NCBI GenBank assembly: GCA_030374765.1 | Contig: JARGXX010000100.1 | Location: 1,612,001-1,676,000, forward strand | Length of the DNA: 64,000 nt | Direction: 5' to 3' | Origin: Agarophyton chilense | Lineage: Eukaryota > Rhodophyta > Florideophyceae > Gracilariales > Gracilariaceae | Part shown: positions 20,911 to 35,210 of the stretch, one piece after another | Layout: the number at the start of each line of letters is the position of its first letter | Numbering within the stretch: position 1 is the stretch's first letter | Program-made: the position numbers and the translations under genes | Notes under the pieces: generated by a model | What the model was told of the DNA's origin: nothing | The model's database searches: none | What the model saw: the letters and a program-made list of their open reading frames with translations, nothing else

Positions 20911-23900
20911 TCAAAGGTCTAGGTGTCGGACGCCACTGTCTTCACGGAACCTCTCGTGCTTCACACGGCAAAGTGGTTTGTTGAGCATATCGGCTGTCAT
21001 ACAATCGGTAGGGCAGTAGAACAACACAATCGACTTGTCACGTAGAGCTTCTCGAGTAAAGTGAAAACGAATGTCGATATGCTTGGTACGCTTGTTCACA
21101 ACGCCATTTCGGGCAAGGTCAATGCACCCTTGGTTGTCAACATATACAGGCGTTGGTTCAACAAGCAACTTTACCGAATCGTCCACTTCTACTCCAATGA
21201 CTATGCCGATGCCATTCCACAAACGCCTAAGCCAGATGGCCTCTTTGGAACCACTGCACAGACTCACATACTCAGCTTCAGCACTACACAGTGCAACCAC
21301 TTCTTGCTGACGTGAACACCATGACACAGGACCTCCAGCCATCATGAACAAGTACCCACTCGTAGACTTGCGGTTTGCAACATCGCCTGCCCAGTCAGAG
21401 TCCACGTAGCCGTGAAGTGCCAAATCGGTGTTTAAGCCGTAGGTGAGACCAAATGTACAAGTACCGTTGAGATAGCGAAGCACACGTTTGACTGCCTTCC
21501 AGTGAATCTCTCCAGGTTTCTCAACATACTTGGCAAGTTTGGACACCGCGTATGAGATATCTGGACGAGTTCCTACAGACAAATACATGAGACAGCCAAT
21601 TGCCTGACGGTACGGCACCTCCCTGAGAACATCCTGAATCGCAGACAGGTCCATGCCAACTTCCATTGGAGTGTCAACTGGTTTGGACTGGTGCATGCCA
21701 AAACGTTCCAAGACCTTTTGTGTGTACGCAGACTGAGTCAGATATAACTCTCGCTTAACTCTGTCACGGTGGATCTCGAATCCGAGTACCATGCGAGCTT
21801 GATAGAGGTCTTTCATGTGGAACCGAGACGACAGCTCTGCCTTTACACGATCCATTGTCTTCATGCTCGGACTTGCAATAAGCAAGTCATCAACGTATAG
21901 AGCAATCAGAACAACAAATCCCAGTATCTTTCCGCTGTACACACACTCATCTGCGTCATTTGGCGTCAACTGCATCTCCTCAACAAGGAACGAGTATATC
22001 TTTGCATGCCACTGTCTGGGTGCCTGTCGTAGCCCATAGATGGCTTTCTTCAAACGACACACCAGATCCTCGTTACCTTGCTGCACAAAACCTGTTGGCT
22101 GCTCCATGTACACTGTCTCCTCAAGGTCACCGTTCAGAAAAGCTGTTTTCACATCCATCTGGTGCAAATGAAAGTCTCGTACAGCAGTCACTGACAGAAT
22201 CATCCTGATCGAGGTAAACTTAACAACAGGTGCATATGTTTCAGAAAAGTCAACACCCTCGATCTGCAGGAATTCTCTAGCAACCATACGAGCCTTGTAC
22301 CTGATAGTTGGTTCACCAGATGGTGCTGCTTCATACTTCTGCACATACACCCACTTGGACGAAATCACGTTGCTGTCTGCTGGCCTTGGCACTAAGTCCC
22401 ATGTGTCATGCTCAATTAGTGACTGGTACTCACTCTTCATTGCCTTCTTCCATGCTTCGGAATCAGGACGTGACACAGCATCATCATATGACGACGGGGT
22501 GTCATCACTGGCAGTGAGTAGAGCAGTTGCACGCCACCATGAGCTCGGCTTCCTACGTTCACGCGTGGACCTACGAACAGGTTGTGTCTAATGCACTACA
22601 GGCTCAACTGATGTATCAGCTGCGGAATCATCAACAGAGCTGTCAGAAGCATCATCAGAGTCAGGCAAAGGCGCAGAAGGGTCATCATCGCTGGGTCCAC
22701 CAGATGTGTCAGATGTAGAGGTATCATGTGAACTAGACATATTACTAAAGTCAATGTCTGCGTAGTCCTCTTCCTCATAGCTAAACTGGTTGTCTGAGCC
22801 CGAAAACTCATCAAACCGTACATCTTTTGACACAATCACCTTTTTCTTTTCAGAGTCCCACAACTTGTATCCGTGAGACCCTGGGGTGTACCCAATAAAG
22901 ATAGCTTCCACACCACGCTCCTCTAGCTTCTTCAGCTTATGATCCACAACCTTGTACCAGCATCGGCTCCCAAACACACGCAGGTTGCTCACATCAGGCT
23001 TCTGACCATGCCACAGTTCATATGGTGTCACACTACTTGGAAGAGCTTTGCAAGTCACACGGTTGCGCACATACACCGCAACATTCAGTGCCTCAGCCCA
23101 AAAGTGCTTTGGCAATTTCTTGTGACATAACATCGATCTGACCAAGTCCATGAGTGTGCGGTTGAACCGTTCGGCAAGTCCATTCTGCTGAGGATTGTAG
23201 GGCACAGTTCGCTGATGCTCAATACCGTGACGTTCAAGTTCTTTGGTAAAACGATGTGACAGATATTCACCACCGTTGTCAGTGCGCAATGCTTTGAGCA
23301 CACTGTCACGTGCGGTGATGGTTTTCACTTGTCTGCCGGTTTGGTTTTGAACAAACTTGAGCCACCTTAGGAACATCTGGAACACCTCATCCTTAGTTTT
23401 GAGCATGTAGAAGAAGCAGAAACGACTGTGATCATCGATGAATGTGACGAAGTAGTGCGAGCCTCCCAAGGATTTCACACTTACTGGACCTGACACATCG
23501 GAGTGAACAAGTTCCAGTACGTGTTTTGCTCGTTCCCCCCCTTGCTTGGGAGTCGGAGCACGGGTTGCTTTTCCTACTACACATGAGCCACACACATCTG
23601 AATCCTGCGCAACGTCTACATTGAGCCCTGACACAACCTTGTTTCGAGCCATATGCTTGATACCATCCACATTCACATGAGCCATTCGAGCATGCCATAG
23701 TGACAAGTCCGACACAAGTGCGCTGTTTACATCTGTACACTGGTGTGCAGCAGTGCAAAGGTAGTATAGGCCTTTGACGCGGCGCCCCAAGGCAACCACT
23801 TTTGACCCCTTGTATACACATACCTTCTCTTTTTCAAACACTACTTTGCACCCCACATCACAAATCGCCGATACAGAAAGCAAACGGTACCTTAAATTCG

Positions 23901-24936
23901 GTACATGAACAACTTGCTTCAGCTGGCACTTTCGTTTGGACCCTTCCACAATCAGATCAAGCTCCACACTACCGTGACCAACAGACTCTAGTTTGGAATC
24001 ATTACCGATGCTAACGCCAGAAGACACCTTACTATCATATGTTTGGAACATGGATTCGTCAAAAGTCATGTGGGCAGTAGCACCAGAGTCAACAATCCAG
24101 TCACTGTTCGTGGCTTTATCAGAGCCAGTAGCAATGAGACATACAAAGTCAGAGTCGTTGCCACCCGTACCTCGCTCATCGCTGAGCTCAGTATTGACAG
24201 TTGGGTGAGCAGCACCGACCTGATTCATGTTAGCCCCATCACGTTGCTTCTTGAAACAGTTCCTCTGGATATGACCCTTCTTATGACAATAATGACACTC
24301 GATGTTCTTCCATCGCGACTGCCTCCCAACCAAAGCTGCCTCACTTCCACGAGGCTCCTCCTTGGCACGATCGTTCATTCGCTGCTCTTCTTGCAGCAGA
24401 CGACTCTTCACAAACTCTAGAGTGAGTTGACGATCGCCAATCGTGGTATCAATTGCGACGATGAGGTGCTCGAATCTTTCCGGAAGTCCGCATAGGATGG
24501 CCATAGCGATGTCCTCCTCCTCAACACCAACGTCCATACACTTCAGGTCCGATGCCAGATGACGTACACGGTTGATGAACTGTAGCATTTTCTCATCATC
24601 ACGCATCTTGGCAGAGTAGAAGGACCGTCGGGCGTTGATTTTGTTGAGCAGAGTCTTGCGTTGGAACACATCGCAAATGGCTTTCCACATATCTGCAGCG
24701 TTGTCGGCGTCCCGCACATGATCTAAATGCTCATCGCTGAGTGTGAGACCAATAATAGCTCTGGCCTTGGCATCTTTCTTTTTCCAAGTCGACAGCTCAT
24801 CTTCGTCAGTGGGTCTAACAGAGTCGAGGTGGCCGTCGAGGTCCTTGAGTGCAAGCAGCAGCTCAATCTTCTGCTTCCATACGTGGAAGTTATCCTCAAC
24901 CAGCTTTTCGATTTTCACCCCACTGAACGAATCCAT
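20911..24936 (-). pseudogene. Copia-A gag-pol (A3), one nonsense codon
   Basis: The frame starts at ATG 24934-24936 (MDSFSGVKIEK) and reaches the natural stop at 20911-20913. The only interruption seen is GAG to TAG at 22588-22590, in the linker between integrase and RT. Gag, the CCHC knuckle, protease DSG, integrase HHCC and D-D-E, RT YVDD and RNase H motifs are all present and unaltered. One substitution worth noting is Gly to Glu in the RT stretch MVAREFLQIEG (near 22275). Of the Copia-A copies here this one is closest to functional. Confidence 0.93.
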
Positions 24937-26138
24937 GTTGTGCAAAGTGTCACAAGAGGCCGAGAGAGATGGCTTGACAGCAACAGACAAGTGAACAACA
25001 ACAACAGACAACAACAACAAAGAAAAAACAACAAACAACAAATAAGTCTTCAAGATTGAACAGACAATAGTCTGCGGGCGCACTGGCAGGGCTTCCTATA
25101 CCCGCGTCCCTAAAGGTCGGACCCCTGGCCCCCAGAGCTCTTCTGGGTAGATAACGGTTTTCTGCAGTCTACCTCCTCCCACGTCAAAAGGAGAAGGCGC
25201 GTTGCTCCTTACGAGGCTTCCAGAGGATGGTTAATGACCGAAGATATGCCTTCACCAAGTTGACCCTCTCTGGCCTCTTTCAAGAACTAGCGCGACCTCG
25301 AAACCGAAGCTACTTCAACACCAAGATACGCTTCTAACAAGCAATCAATGAAGATCGCACGCGGCCTGATCCTGAAAAGGAGGTCAGCCTTCGAAACGTC
25401 GCCTCCCCGCGTACTGCGGATCAAAAGCTCCTTATGGATGCTGTTCACAACAGTCCAAGTGCCCAACCACAAAGGTCGGGCTCACACACAAAGTCAAACA
25501 ACCAGCCAAATGCAGTGCGCCACGGCACCCCGTCCACAAATGCACCCGCAAAGTTCAACCAGATCTTTCGACCGTCACTGTTATCCGCCCTAAAAGGACC
25601 AGTGGGGAACCCGCTTGACAGTACACCTGCTTTGGTTCAAGCCGCCAGGCTAACGTCCCCGAGTACAAGGAATCACCCAAAGTACCTCGGATCAACCGCT
25701 CGTCGCACAGGCAAAGATGCAGACCAAACACACAAACACACACGAACGCTGAGCCAAGAACTCCAGGCCCAGACTTCAACAAACACGGTCCTCAACCTCT
25801 CAGATCAGAACCTGCAACACGACGCAGGGATCCACAAAACAACGAAAGAGAGGGAGACCAAACGAAACGGATAGCGATCGACAAACACGGGCAACAACGA
25901 GCACCCAAACACAATCACGATAAAAACGTCCAACCACTACCACCACAACGCCCTCAGGGAGGAACGCAAGACCGAAAGAAAATACCAACACCAACCCACG
26001 ATACGGTCACACACCCGACGAAACGGCTACTACGGCGGAAACCAAGACAATAGAACAGCGAAACGGGTGAACGGCGGTGCGGGAGAGCGGCGAGAGACGA
26101 ACTAGACGGCAGAAGTCAGCGGGGCTGGGCCCATAACC
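24937..26138 (-). other. 5' untranslated leader and PBS of A3
   Basis: Same organisation as the A1 leader: CAA-type repeats next to gag (about 24985-25045), the module shared with Copia-C (about 25074-25295), then a family-specific part, and the initiator tRNA-Met PBS at 26124-26138. Confidence 0.8.
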
Positions 26139-26805
26139 TGATGGAAAGGGAAATGCTGAAGGAAAGGTTGAGGGATGAATGGAAAGTTCGCCGGCTCTGG
26201 CTTGGATTTACTTGGAGGCGCTCAAACTTTCACTTATATACTACTTCAAAACGTCAGCTGTCTAGACTCCAACTCAAAGTAAACCCTAGACTACAAAGCA
26301 GGGACACTCAATACTACCAATCATATTCAAGCATGACATTAACCCTAGTCAATGTTCATTGCAGCGCACAACAAGGCAATATACAGTGCACAGCCCATAA
26401 TTACACTGACGTGTGCACAAATTCAATATGCCAGCATGCACTACTTGCAATCCGCCTCCATACACATTCACGTTCCAGCACAGTACACCAAGTCTCCTGT
26501 AATACACATGTCACGTCTCTTCTCCAAGTACATTCGTTACACCTTGTGAGATGTGTTCATAGTACACCAGCTGGACATATTGAACAGCGTGCACAGTAGT
26601 ACAAATAGACCACGTACACACGTGTACCACAGACAAACCCAATAGTGCCATACCACTTGTACACACCACATTGCATGTGCACATTTGCAGTAGCCAATCA
26701 CAGCCCGAGTTCACGTTGAGATCCGACTGACACGCATATGCGCTTTTCCAGGGGCACCCTCCAAAACAGCCCATGCTCCCCTGCACTTTTTTTTTTCAGT
26801 GACAG
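26139..26805 (-). repeat. 5' LTR of A3, outer end lost
   Basis: It begins TGATGG instead of TGTTGG, a variant also seen at 36413 and, inverted, at the end of 32002-32634. The last 20 bases (ending CCAACA in other copies) are replaced by the C3 LTR from 26806. The TATA box is at 26233-26240. Confidence 0.88.
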
Positions 26806-27478
26806 TCACAACGTGAGCGCAGGTTATGTAAAGGAAAAGGAAGAAGAGGGGGAAAAGACGAGAAGAAGAGAAAAATAAAAGAAGAGAAACAAAGGAAGGT
26901 AGTCAGCCTTGACAATTTACTTCGATCGTTGGCGACCGTCATTGAAAACTATATCTACCGCGCACGCACTTCCGCCGCCGGTGCTGACCGTCGGCGGGTC
27001 ACCCACGTCTCACACCTTGCCACTGTGCGACGAGGAGTTGCGCGCCAAAACAATTTCAAACATGAAGCATATCAAATAAAAACTCAAAAAACCATCCAAA
27101 GTGGTGCGCCAGTGCCAACCACCCCGCGCAGCCCAGATTCGGCTGTTACGGCCAAACCCCGTATCCAGCCCACATTCGCCCATTCTTTCCAACTGCAGAG
27201 CCCGTGCTCATTCAGCGCTCTCGTCCAATCAAATCGCTCCACTTGGGCCGAAGCCCCAACACGCCCCATTAGAACCAGACCACTTGTCCATACCACGTTG
27301 CATGAGGGCATTTGCAGTAGCCAATCAGATGGCCGTTTCACGTTGAGATTGAGATGAGGCGCATATGCGTTTTTCCGCGGAGGGTGCCCAAAAGTGCCCA
27401 TGCTTAAATCCACTTTTTGTTTTCCACTATTTCCAACACTCCAAAGGGCTTGGGGGCACAGTCGAGCAAACCTCAACA
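26806..27478 (-). repeat. 3' LTR of C3
   Basis: 673 bp; on the plus strand it starts TCACAACG and ends CTCAACA. It holds the same U3 block and purine-rich strand as the C1 LTRs. Confidence 0.92.
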
Positions 27479-30400
27479 CTCCTCCTCGACTGGTCGGCCA
27501 AGTCCAACACGGTCCACGTTATTGTTGTGAAGACCTGGGCCAAGTGGTTTAGTTAAGAAGTCCGCATCATTGTCTTCACTTGGAACGTACGTCACATTGA
27601 TGTGACTATCCTTGACTAGTTCCCGAACGAAGTGCAACTTAACGTCAATGTGCTTAGCGCGACCCGACGGACAGCGTTCACCAGTTGCCCAGTCAATGGC
27701 GCACTGGTTGTCCGAACGAATGGGCACAGCACCTTGCACTTTCCATCCAATCTCCTTAAGCACACGCTTCAACCAAATAACCTCCTGACACGCAAGCGTC
27801 AAAGCATAATACTCGGCCTCGCCGGTAGACAACGCCACCGAAGCCTGTTTTCTTGCGCCCCACATACATGTCGCTTTGCCAAGCTTCACTAAGAAACCAG
27901 ACATTGACTTGCGATCACGCGTGTCCGCAGCGTAGTCAGAGTCAACGTACGCCTCCAGTTTCACCATGCCAGAGTGATAGTGCACACCATGTTCAGTTGT
28001 ACCGCGAAGGTAACGAAGAACCCGCTTTGCCGCCTTGTGACAGTAGGCCGTGGGCGATTTCTGAAAACGAGCCAAGATTAGGACGGGTGCTAATATATCC
28101 AACCGAGTTCTCAGTGCCAAATACAAAAGCGATCCAATGATCTGCTGGTACAGCTGAGTATCCTGGATGGATTTGTCTTTCTCAGATGTCCACCCGGTAA
28201 AAAAAGATTCTACCATAGGGGTGCATGCCGGCTTGGATCGCTGAAACCCGAAACGGCGCAACACGCTTTCCGTGTACAGTGACTGACCAAGATACAGCGA
28301 CACAGGTCGACCATCTGAATCTAAAGTCCATTTGAATTCAACGCCGAGGTACAAGTTCACTTCGTCCGCCACACGCAGCTCCTAAAACGACTTAAGCTCC
28401 TCCAAAATCGAATCACGTTCCATGGCAGAAGTTGTGAATATTAGCAAGTCATCCACATAAACTAGCACGAACGCATCCTCATTGCTCTCGTTTTGGCGGC
28501 GAAACACGCAAGGTGCACTCGGTAACTCTTCAAAACATATGCTTTTCATATCCTCGCATAATTTGTTGTGCCATGCCAAGTGCGCTTGCTTCAGTCCATA
28601 GATAGCCTTGAGCAATTTGAAGCATCGTGAAGTCACGCCAGGTATACCTCGAGGTGACATGATCCACACATCTTCCTCAAGTTCGCCATTGAGAAACGCA
28701 GTCTTCACATCCACCTGTACCACATACATGCGCAAGCATAACGTCAGATACAAGAATATGCGAACCAAAGAGAACGAAACAACTGGTGCATAAGTCTCCA
28801 TGTAGTCCTGACCATATGTTTGGTGGTTTCCACCGGCTACAACACGAGCCTTAAAACGTTCAACTGACCCATCAGCATTGCGCTTTACCTTCAGTATGAC
28901 GTGAGTTGGTAGTGGTTGTGAAGCAGGAGAGTCATCAGGTTTCCAAGTTTGCTTCGACTCCAATGATGAAAACTCTTCATCGACGGCTGCTTGCCACATG
29001 GTACGCCCCTCCGCACTGGCGGACATTGCCTCCTTGAGTGAGGGCTCATCACTAGTAGTGACTTTGACTTGCGATGTACAGTGAGCAGACCCTGCCATGA
29101 ACCACCTCAGAGGTTGACGGCGCGTGCGCCGCGGGTAGCGTGGTTCCGTATCAGCGTTGGCAGATGTATCAAGGTCATCTGCAGCACTTTCGTCATCACT
29201 TTCGGAATCCTGTGCATCGTCTTCATTGCTGCCGGAGTCTGACTCCGACTGCCTGAGTGCTGGAATCAGGTGCGAGGATCCGTCATGAACCACCTCCTCC
29301 TCAACATTATCGACGGAGAAGGTATCCGATTCGTCATCAATGCTATCACATAATCCCATATCAGAGCTATAGTCAGCATCTGACGCACATTCATCATCCA
29401 TGTAGTTGGCAAGAGATGATGCGCCAGGGAACTTGGATTCATCAAAAGTAACATGTCGTGACTCAATAATACGCGGACTACCGTCATTATCAACGATGAG
29501 TACCTTGTACACACCATGCTCAAGAGTCTCCAAGTACACTCCCTCAAGTGCACGAGACTCGAACTTGGGTCCACGCGGAGTCCTTAGCACGAATGCAGTG
29601 CATCCAAACACACGCACGTGCTTCAACAAAGGTTTATTTCCAGTTACCAGAAAGTAGGGACTGTTGTTAACAGTAGAATGTTGCACTCGATTACGCACAA
29701 AGATAACATGTTTCAGCGCATATGGCCACAAACATTCTGGTAGATCGGCTTGGATCAGCAACGATCGAGCAGCTTCCACCATGGTACGATTGATGCGCTC
29801 AGCTATAGCGTTGTGTTCGGGGGTGTATGGAGCAGAGAAAGAAGTGAGGCCATGTTCTGCTGCCAAGTTCTCTTGCAGGGCAATATATTCTTCTGCACCG
29901 TCCGAGTGCAAACTTTTGATATGCACTCCTCCAAGCTGCTTAAACTTTGCCGCAATACCCACAAACACATCACTAAGAGCACTGCGATGGATCACCAGAC
30001 CTAGGAACACATACCGTGAGTGATCATCGAGGAATGTACATGCATATTGAAACTTGTCCGGAAAAGACTTTTCCAGAGGACCTACAATATCCGAGTGCAC
30101 AATGTCACCAACCGCGGATGCATGTTCAAAGTGACCTGGGAACGGAAGCTTATGAGCCTTGCCAAGTCGACATGCTCGGCATACCTCCTCCATGTCACAC
30201 AAGTGCGGCACTCCATCTGCGTACTTGTGTACATGTTGCAGATCACGTTGGTTGATGTGAGCCAGTCGTCGGTGCCACAGTTGAGTCTCCGTAGACTTTG
30301 TCGAAAGCGCAAGTTCCACACCAGCATGCCCTAAAGGTTGAGGCAGTGTGTACATGCGAGATACCTTGTCACGATCACCAATGCCCACCTCAAAACCATT

Positions 30401-31775
30401 TGACTCTAGCGTCAAACGTACACTGTGACGACCGAAGAGCGACTCAATACCTTTGTCGGCCAAACACCCGGTTGAAACCAAGTTGTATCCCAGAGCAGGG
30501 GTCAGTAGGGCATCACTCAGACGTATGTTCGCATTGTCCAAAGGAATGATCACCTCTCCGCGTTGTTTAGATGTAACAGATGTGTTATCGGCAAGCATCA
30601 CTGTTCTTTCGTCGCAAGGTTCAAGTGAACCGGGCACGAACGCACAAACAGAATGGAAGCAATGTACTGTCGCACCGCTGTCTGCGTAGGTACTCAGGTC
30701 ATTCGGCGGAACTATAGTGGTCCTTTCCACAGTTGCACCAGCAATTTCGATTTTGCCAGACTTTCCAGAAGACTTGCTCGAGGCGCTTCTACCACTACTG
30801 CCACCCATTCGCTTGGGTTGTGGCGACAGTTTATCGAGGATACTCTGCGGCAAGTGGTTGTCCGGGTTGTCCGGATTCATAAAGCAACGATCTTGTGTGT
30901 GTCCATCGCGATCACAGAAGTCGCAATGATGTCCATTGCTCGATCCAGAACGATCAAATGATGACGATCTCAAGGCGGCAGCAAATGCACGAGCAGTAGA
31001 CTCAATGTCGGAGTGACCATCAGACTCCTCATCTTCGTTGTTTGCACTACTGCGGGTACGATTAGTCGATTCAGAATGTCGACCAGATTTTTTTCCTTCC
31101 CTTCTTCTTGCGACGTGAACTACGTCCAGACGGCCTTGCAGACACCTGTTTCGCGTTGTATTCATCTATGAGGGTCGTGGCCACGTAGTCCCATGTAAGC
31201 TCAGCGATATCCTTGGTTCGAAGAGCTGCAGCAGTAGACTCCAGTGTGCAATTGGGATCAATAGAAGCAAGTAACATGGGAGCTTTGTGCGACTCCGGTA
31301 CTGCCGCATCCTTCCCCATGCGCTCTAACTGAGCAAATAACGCCGTGTACTGGTCCACATAGCCTGACATATTCTGACCATTGTATCCCATACGGAATAG
31401 TTGAGTCTGCACAGCAATTCTGGATACAGTACGATTGGACGCATACCGTGCATCAAGTAATGCGAGCATGCGCGCCGGGTCGTCGTCGACATCCATGACC
31501 ACACGAAGTGGCGCATCACCCAAGGCGCATATTATGATTCCACATGCCTTCTCGCGCTTGGCGACAACTCGAGCGCTATCAAAAGCGGTATCCGATGTTG
31601 CTTCAGTAGTTGCTGAATATCCAGAATCGGATTCCACAACGTTCCACACACCTTTAACACGGCATGCAGCACGAAGGCGATGGCGCCATAGGGCATAATC
31701 ATCACCACGCCTTCCATGAAAACGAGGGATTTTCATCCCGGTAGTACTTTCGGATTCCATTTCCGTGTCCGACAT
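27473..31775 (-). pseudogene. Copia-C gag-pol (C3), one frameshift and one nonsense codon
   Basis: The start is ATG 31773-31775 (MSDTEMESESTTG). A T run at about 31088-31094 has one base more than in C1, shifting the frame in the basic stretch of gag before the zinc knuckle. TAC to TAG at 28382-28384 cuts RT shortly after its YVDD motif. Otherwise the protein follows C1 residue by residue with few substitutions. The end again lies in the LTR (GAG GAG GAG TGT TGA). Confidence 0.93.
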
Positions 31776-32001
31776 ATTTCAGTCTGTTATCCACGAAGCA
31801 GATAGAACGGAACCAAACGAAATTAATTAGTAGAGGGAAGCAGAGTGAGGGACTCAATGCCTTGGGAAGTTTAAGAGAAGGGCCACGAGCAGTGATGAAT
31901 TCGTGGCCGAGCTTGCCCGAACGGAGTATCCCAACTCAAACGTTCGACAGCGAGGACGACAGCGGAGACTTTTGACGTAGCCTGCAACGCTCACCGAGAC
32001 G

Positions 32002-32634
32002 GGCTGTTTTGGAGGGTGCCCCTGGAAAAGCGCATATGCGTGTCAGTCGGATCTCAACGTGAACTCGGGCTGTGATTGGCTACTGCAAATGTGCACATGC
32101 AATGTGGTGTGTACAAGTGGTATGGCACTATTGGGTTTGTCTGTGGTACACGTGTGTACGTGGTCTACTTGTACTACTGTGCACGCTGTTCAATATGTCC
32201 AGCTGGTGTACTATGAACACATCTCACAAGGTGTAACGAATGTACTTGGAGAAGAGCGTGTCATGTGTATTACAGGAGACTTGGTGTACTGTGCTGGAAC
32301 GTGAATGTGTATGGAGGCGGATTGCAAGTAGTGTGTGCTGGCATATTGAATTTGTGCACACGTCAGTGTAATTATGGGCTGTGCACTGTATATTGCCTTG
32401 TTGTGCGCTGCAATGAACATTGACTAGGGTTAATGTCATGCTTGAATATGATTGGTAGTATTGAGTGTCCCTGCTTTGTAGTCTAGGGTTTACTTTGAGT
32501 TGGAGTCTAGACAGCTGACGTTTTGAAGTAGTATATAAGTGAAAGTTTGAGCGCCTCCAAGTAAATCCAAGCCAGAGCTGGCGAACTTCCTTTTCATTCC
32601 CTCAACCTTTCCTTCAGCTTTTCCCTTTCCATCA
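32002..32634 (+). repeat. Partial Copia-A LTR, plus orientation, inserted in A4 pol
   Basis: It begins inside U3 (GGCTGTTTTGGAGGG) directly after C3 leader sequence and ends with the exact LTR terminus (TTTCCATCA). The next base belongs to Copia-A pol on the opposite strand. The right end is thus a genuine integration junction, while the left end is the non-LTR breakpoint of the window. The first 50 or so bases of U3 are missing. Confidence 0.88.
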
Positions 32635-35210
32635 GAAATCACGTTGCTGTCTGCTGGCCTTGGCACTAAGTCCCATGTGTCATGCTCAATTAGTGACTGG
32701 TACTCACTCTTCATTGCCTTCTTCCATGCTTCGGAATCAGGACGTGACACAGCATCATCATATGACGACGGGGTGTCATCACTGGCAGTGAGTAGAGCAG
32801 TTGCACGCCACCATGAGCTCGGCTTCCTACGTTCACGCGTGGACCTACGAACAGGTTGTGTCTCATGCACTACAGGCTCAACTGATGTATCAGCTGCGGA
32901 ATCATCAACAGAGCTGTCAGAAGCATCATCAGAGTCAGGCAAAGGCGCAGAAGGGTCATCATCGCTGGGTCCACCAGATGTGTCAGATGTAGAGGTATCA
33001 TGTGAACTAGACATATTACTAAAGTCAATGTCTGCGTAGTCCTCTTCCTCATAGCTAAACTGGTTGTCTGAGCCCGAAAACTCATCAAACCGTACATCTC
33101 TTGACACAATCACCTTTTTCTTTTCAGAGTCCCACAACTTGTATCCGTGAGACCCTGGGGTGTACCCAATAAAGATAGCTTCCACACCACGCTCCTCTAG
33201 CTTCTTCAGCTTATGATCCACAACCTTGTACCAGCATCGGCTCCCAAACACACGCAGGTTGCTCACATCAGGCTTCTGACCATGCCACAGTTCATATGGT
33301 GTCACACTACTTGGAAGAGCTTTGCAAGTCACACGGTTGCGCACATACACTGCAACATTCAGTGCCTCAGCCCAAAAGTGCTTTGGCAATTTCTTGTGAC
33401 ATAACATCGATCTGACCAAGTCCATGAGTGTGCGGTTGAACCGTTCGGCAAGTCCATTCTGCTGAGGATTGTAAGGCACAGTTCGCTGATGCTCAATACC
33501 GTGACGTTCAAGTTCTTTGGTAAAACGATGTGACAGATATTCACCACCGTTGTCAGTGCGCAATGCTTTGAGCACACTGTCACGTGCGGTGATGGTTTTC
33601 ACTTGTCTGCCAGTTTGGTTTTGAACAAACTTGAGCCACCTTAGGAACATCTGGAACACCTCATCCTTAGTTTTGAGCATGTAGAAGAAGCAGAAACGAC
33701 TGTGATCATCGATGAATGTGACGAAGTAGTGCGAGCCTCCCAAGGATTTCACACTTACTGGACCTGACACATCGGAGTGAACAAGTTCCAGTACGTGTTT
33801 TGCTCGTTCCCCCCCTTGCTTGGGAGTCGGAGCACGGGTTACTTTTCCTACTACACATGAGCCACACACATCTGAATTCTGCGCAACGTCTACATTGAGC
33901 CCTGACACAACCTTGTTTTGAGCCATATGCTTGATAACATCCACATTCACATGAGCCATTCGAGCATGCCATAGTGACAAGTCCGACACAAGTGCGCTGT
34001 TTACATCTGTACACTGGTGTGCAGCAGTGCAAAGGTAGTATAGGCCTTTGACGCGGCGCCCCAAGGCAACCACTTTGGACCCCTTGTATACACATACCTT
34101 CTCTTTTTCAAACACTACTTTGCACCCCACATCACAAATCGCCGATACAGAAAGCAAACGGTACCTTAAATTCGGTACATGAACAACTTGCTTCAGCTGG
34201 CACTTTCGTTTGGACCCTTCCACAATCAGATCAAGCTCCACACTACCGTGACCAACAGACTCTAGTTTGGAATCATTACCGATGCTAACGCCAGAAGACA
34301 CCTTACTATCATATGTTTGGAACATGGATTCGTCAAAAGTCATGTGGGCAGTAGCACCAGAGTCAACAATCCAGTCACTGTTCGTGGCTTTATCAGAGCC
34401 AGTAGCAATGAGACATACAAAGTCAGAGTCGTTGCCACCCGTACCTCGCTCATCGCTGAGCTCAGTATTGACAGTTGGGTGAGCAGCACCGACCTGATTC
34501 CTGTTAGCCCCATCACGTTGCTTCTTGAAACAGTTCCTCTGGATATGACCCTTCTTATGACAATAATGACACTCGATGTTCTTCCATCGCGACTGCCTGC
34601 CAACCAAAGCTGCCTCACTTCCACCAGGCTCCTCCTTGGCACGATCGTTCATTCGCTGCTCTTCTTGCAGCAGACGACTCTTCACAAACTCTAGAGTGAG
34701 TTGACGATCGCCAATCGTGGTATCAATTGCCACGATGAGGTGCTCGAATCTTTCCGGAAGTCCGCATAGGATGGCCATAGCGATGTCCTCCTCCTCAACA
34801 ACAACGTCCATACACTTCAGGTCTGATGCCAGATGACGTACACGGTTGATGAACTGTAGCATTTTCTCATCATCACACATCTTGGCAGAGTAGAAGGACC
34901 GTCGGGCGTTGATTTTGTTGAGCAGAGTCTTGCGTTGGAACACATCGCAAATGGCTTTCCACATATCTGCAGCGTTGTTGGCGTCCCGCACATGATCTAA
35001 ATGCTCATCGCTGAGTGTGAGACCAATAATAGCTCTGGCCTTGGCATCTTTCTTTTTCCAAGTCGACAGCTCATCTTCGTCAGTGGGTCTAACAGAGTCG
35101 AGGTGGCCGTCGAGGTCCTTGAGTGCAAGCAGCAGCTCAATCTTCTGCTTCCATACGTGGAAGTTATCCTCAACCAGCTTTTCGATTTTCACCCCACTGA
35201 ACGAATCCAT
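32635..35210 (-). pseudogene. Copia-A gag-protease-integrase (A4), truncated
   Basis: The frame from ATG 35208-35210 runs without a stop to the junction at 32635 and then continues by chance 145 bases into the inserted LTR. Gag, the CCHC knuckle, protease DSG, integrase HHCC and D-D-E are present. The frame breaks off at the words DSNVIS, where RT would begin. Substitutions relative to A1 and A3 are few, for example M to R before the post-knuckle stretch NQVGAAH. Confidence 0.92.

Larger units (their letters stand above)
20204..26805 (-). mobile_element. Copia-A element A3, nearly complete
   Basis: The 3' LTR is 20204-20890, gag-pol 20911-24936, leader 24937-26138, PBS 26124-26138 and 5' LTR 26139-26805. 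The 5' LTR lacks the outermost 20 or so bases because C3 starts at 26806. The left end inserted into C2 gag (flank GTGGA). The two LTRs resemble each other closely except near their U5 ends, where the right one begins TGATGG. Confidence 0.9.
26806..32001 (-). mobile_element. Copia-C element C3, lacking 5' LTR and most of its leader
   Basis: The 3' LTR is 26806-27478 (673 bp), gag-pol 27473-31775, and the first part of the leader 31776-32001. The left end is the exact Copia-C LTR end, inserted into the A3 LTR (flank GACAG). The right end at about 32001 lies inside the leader and is not an LTR end, so it reflects a deletion or recombination. Confidence 0.9.
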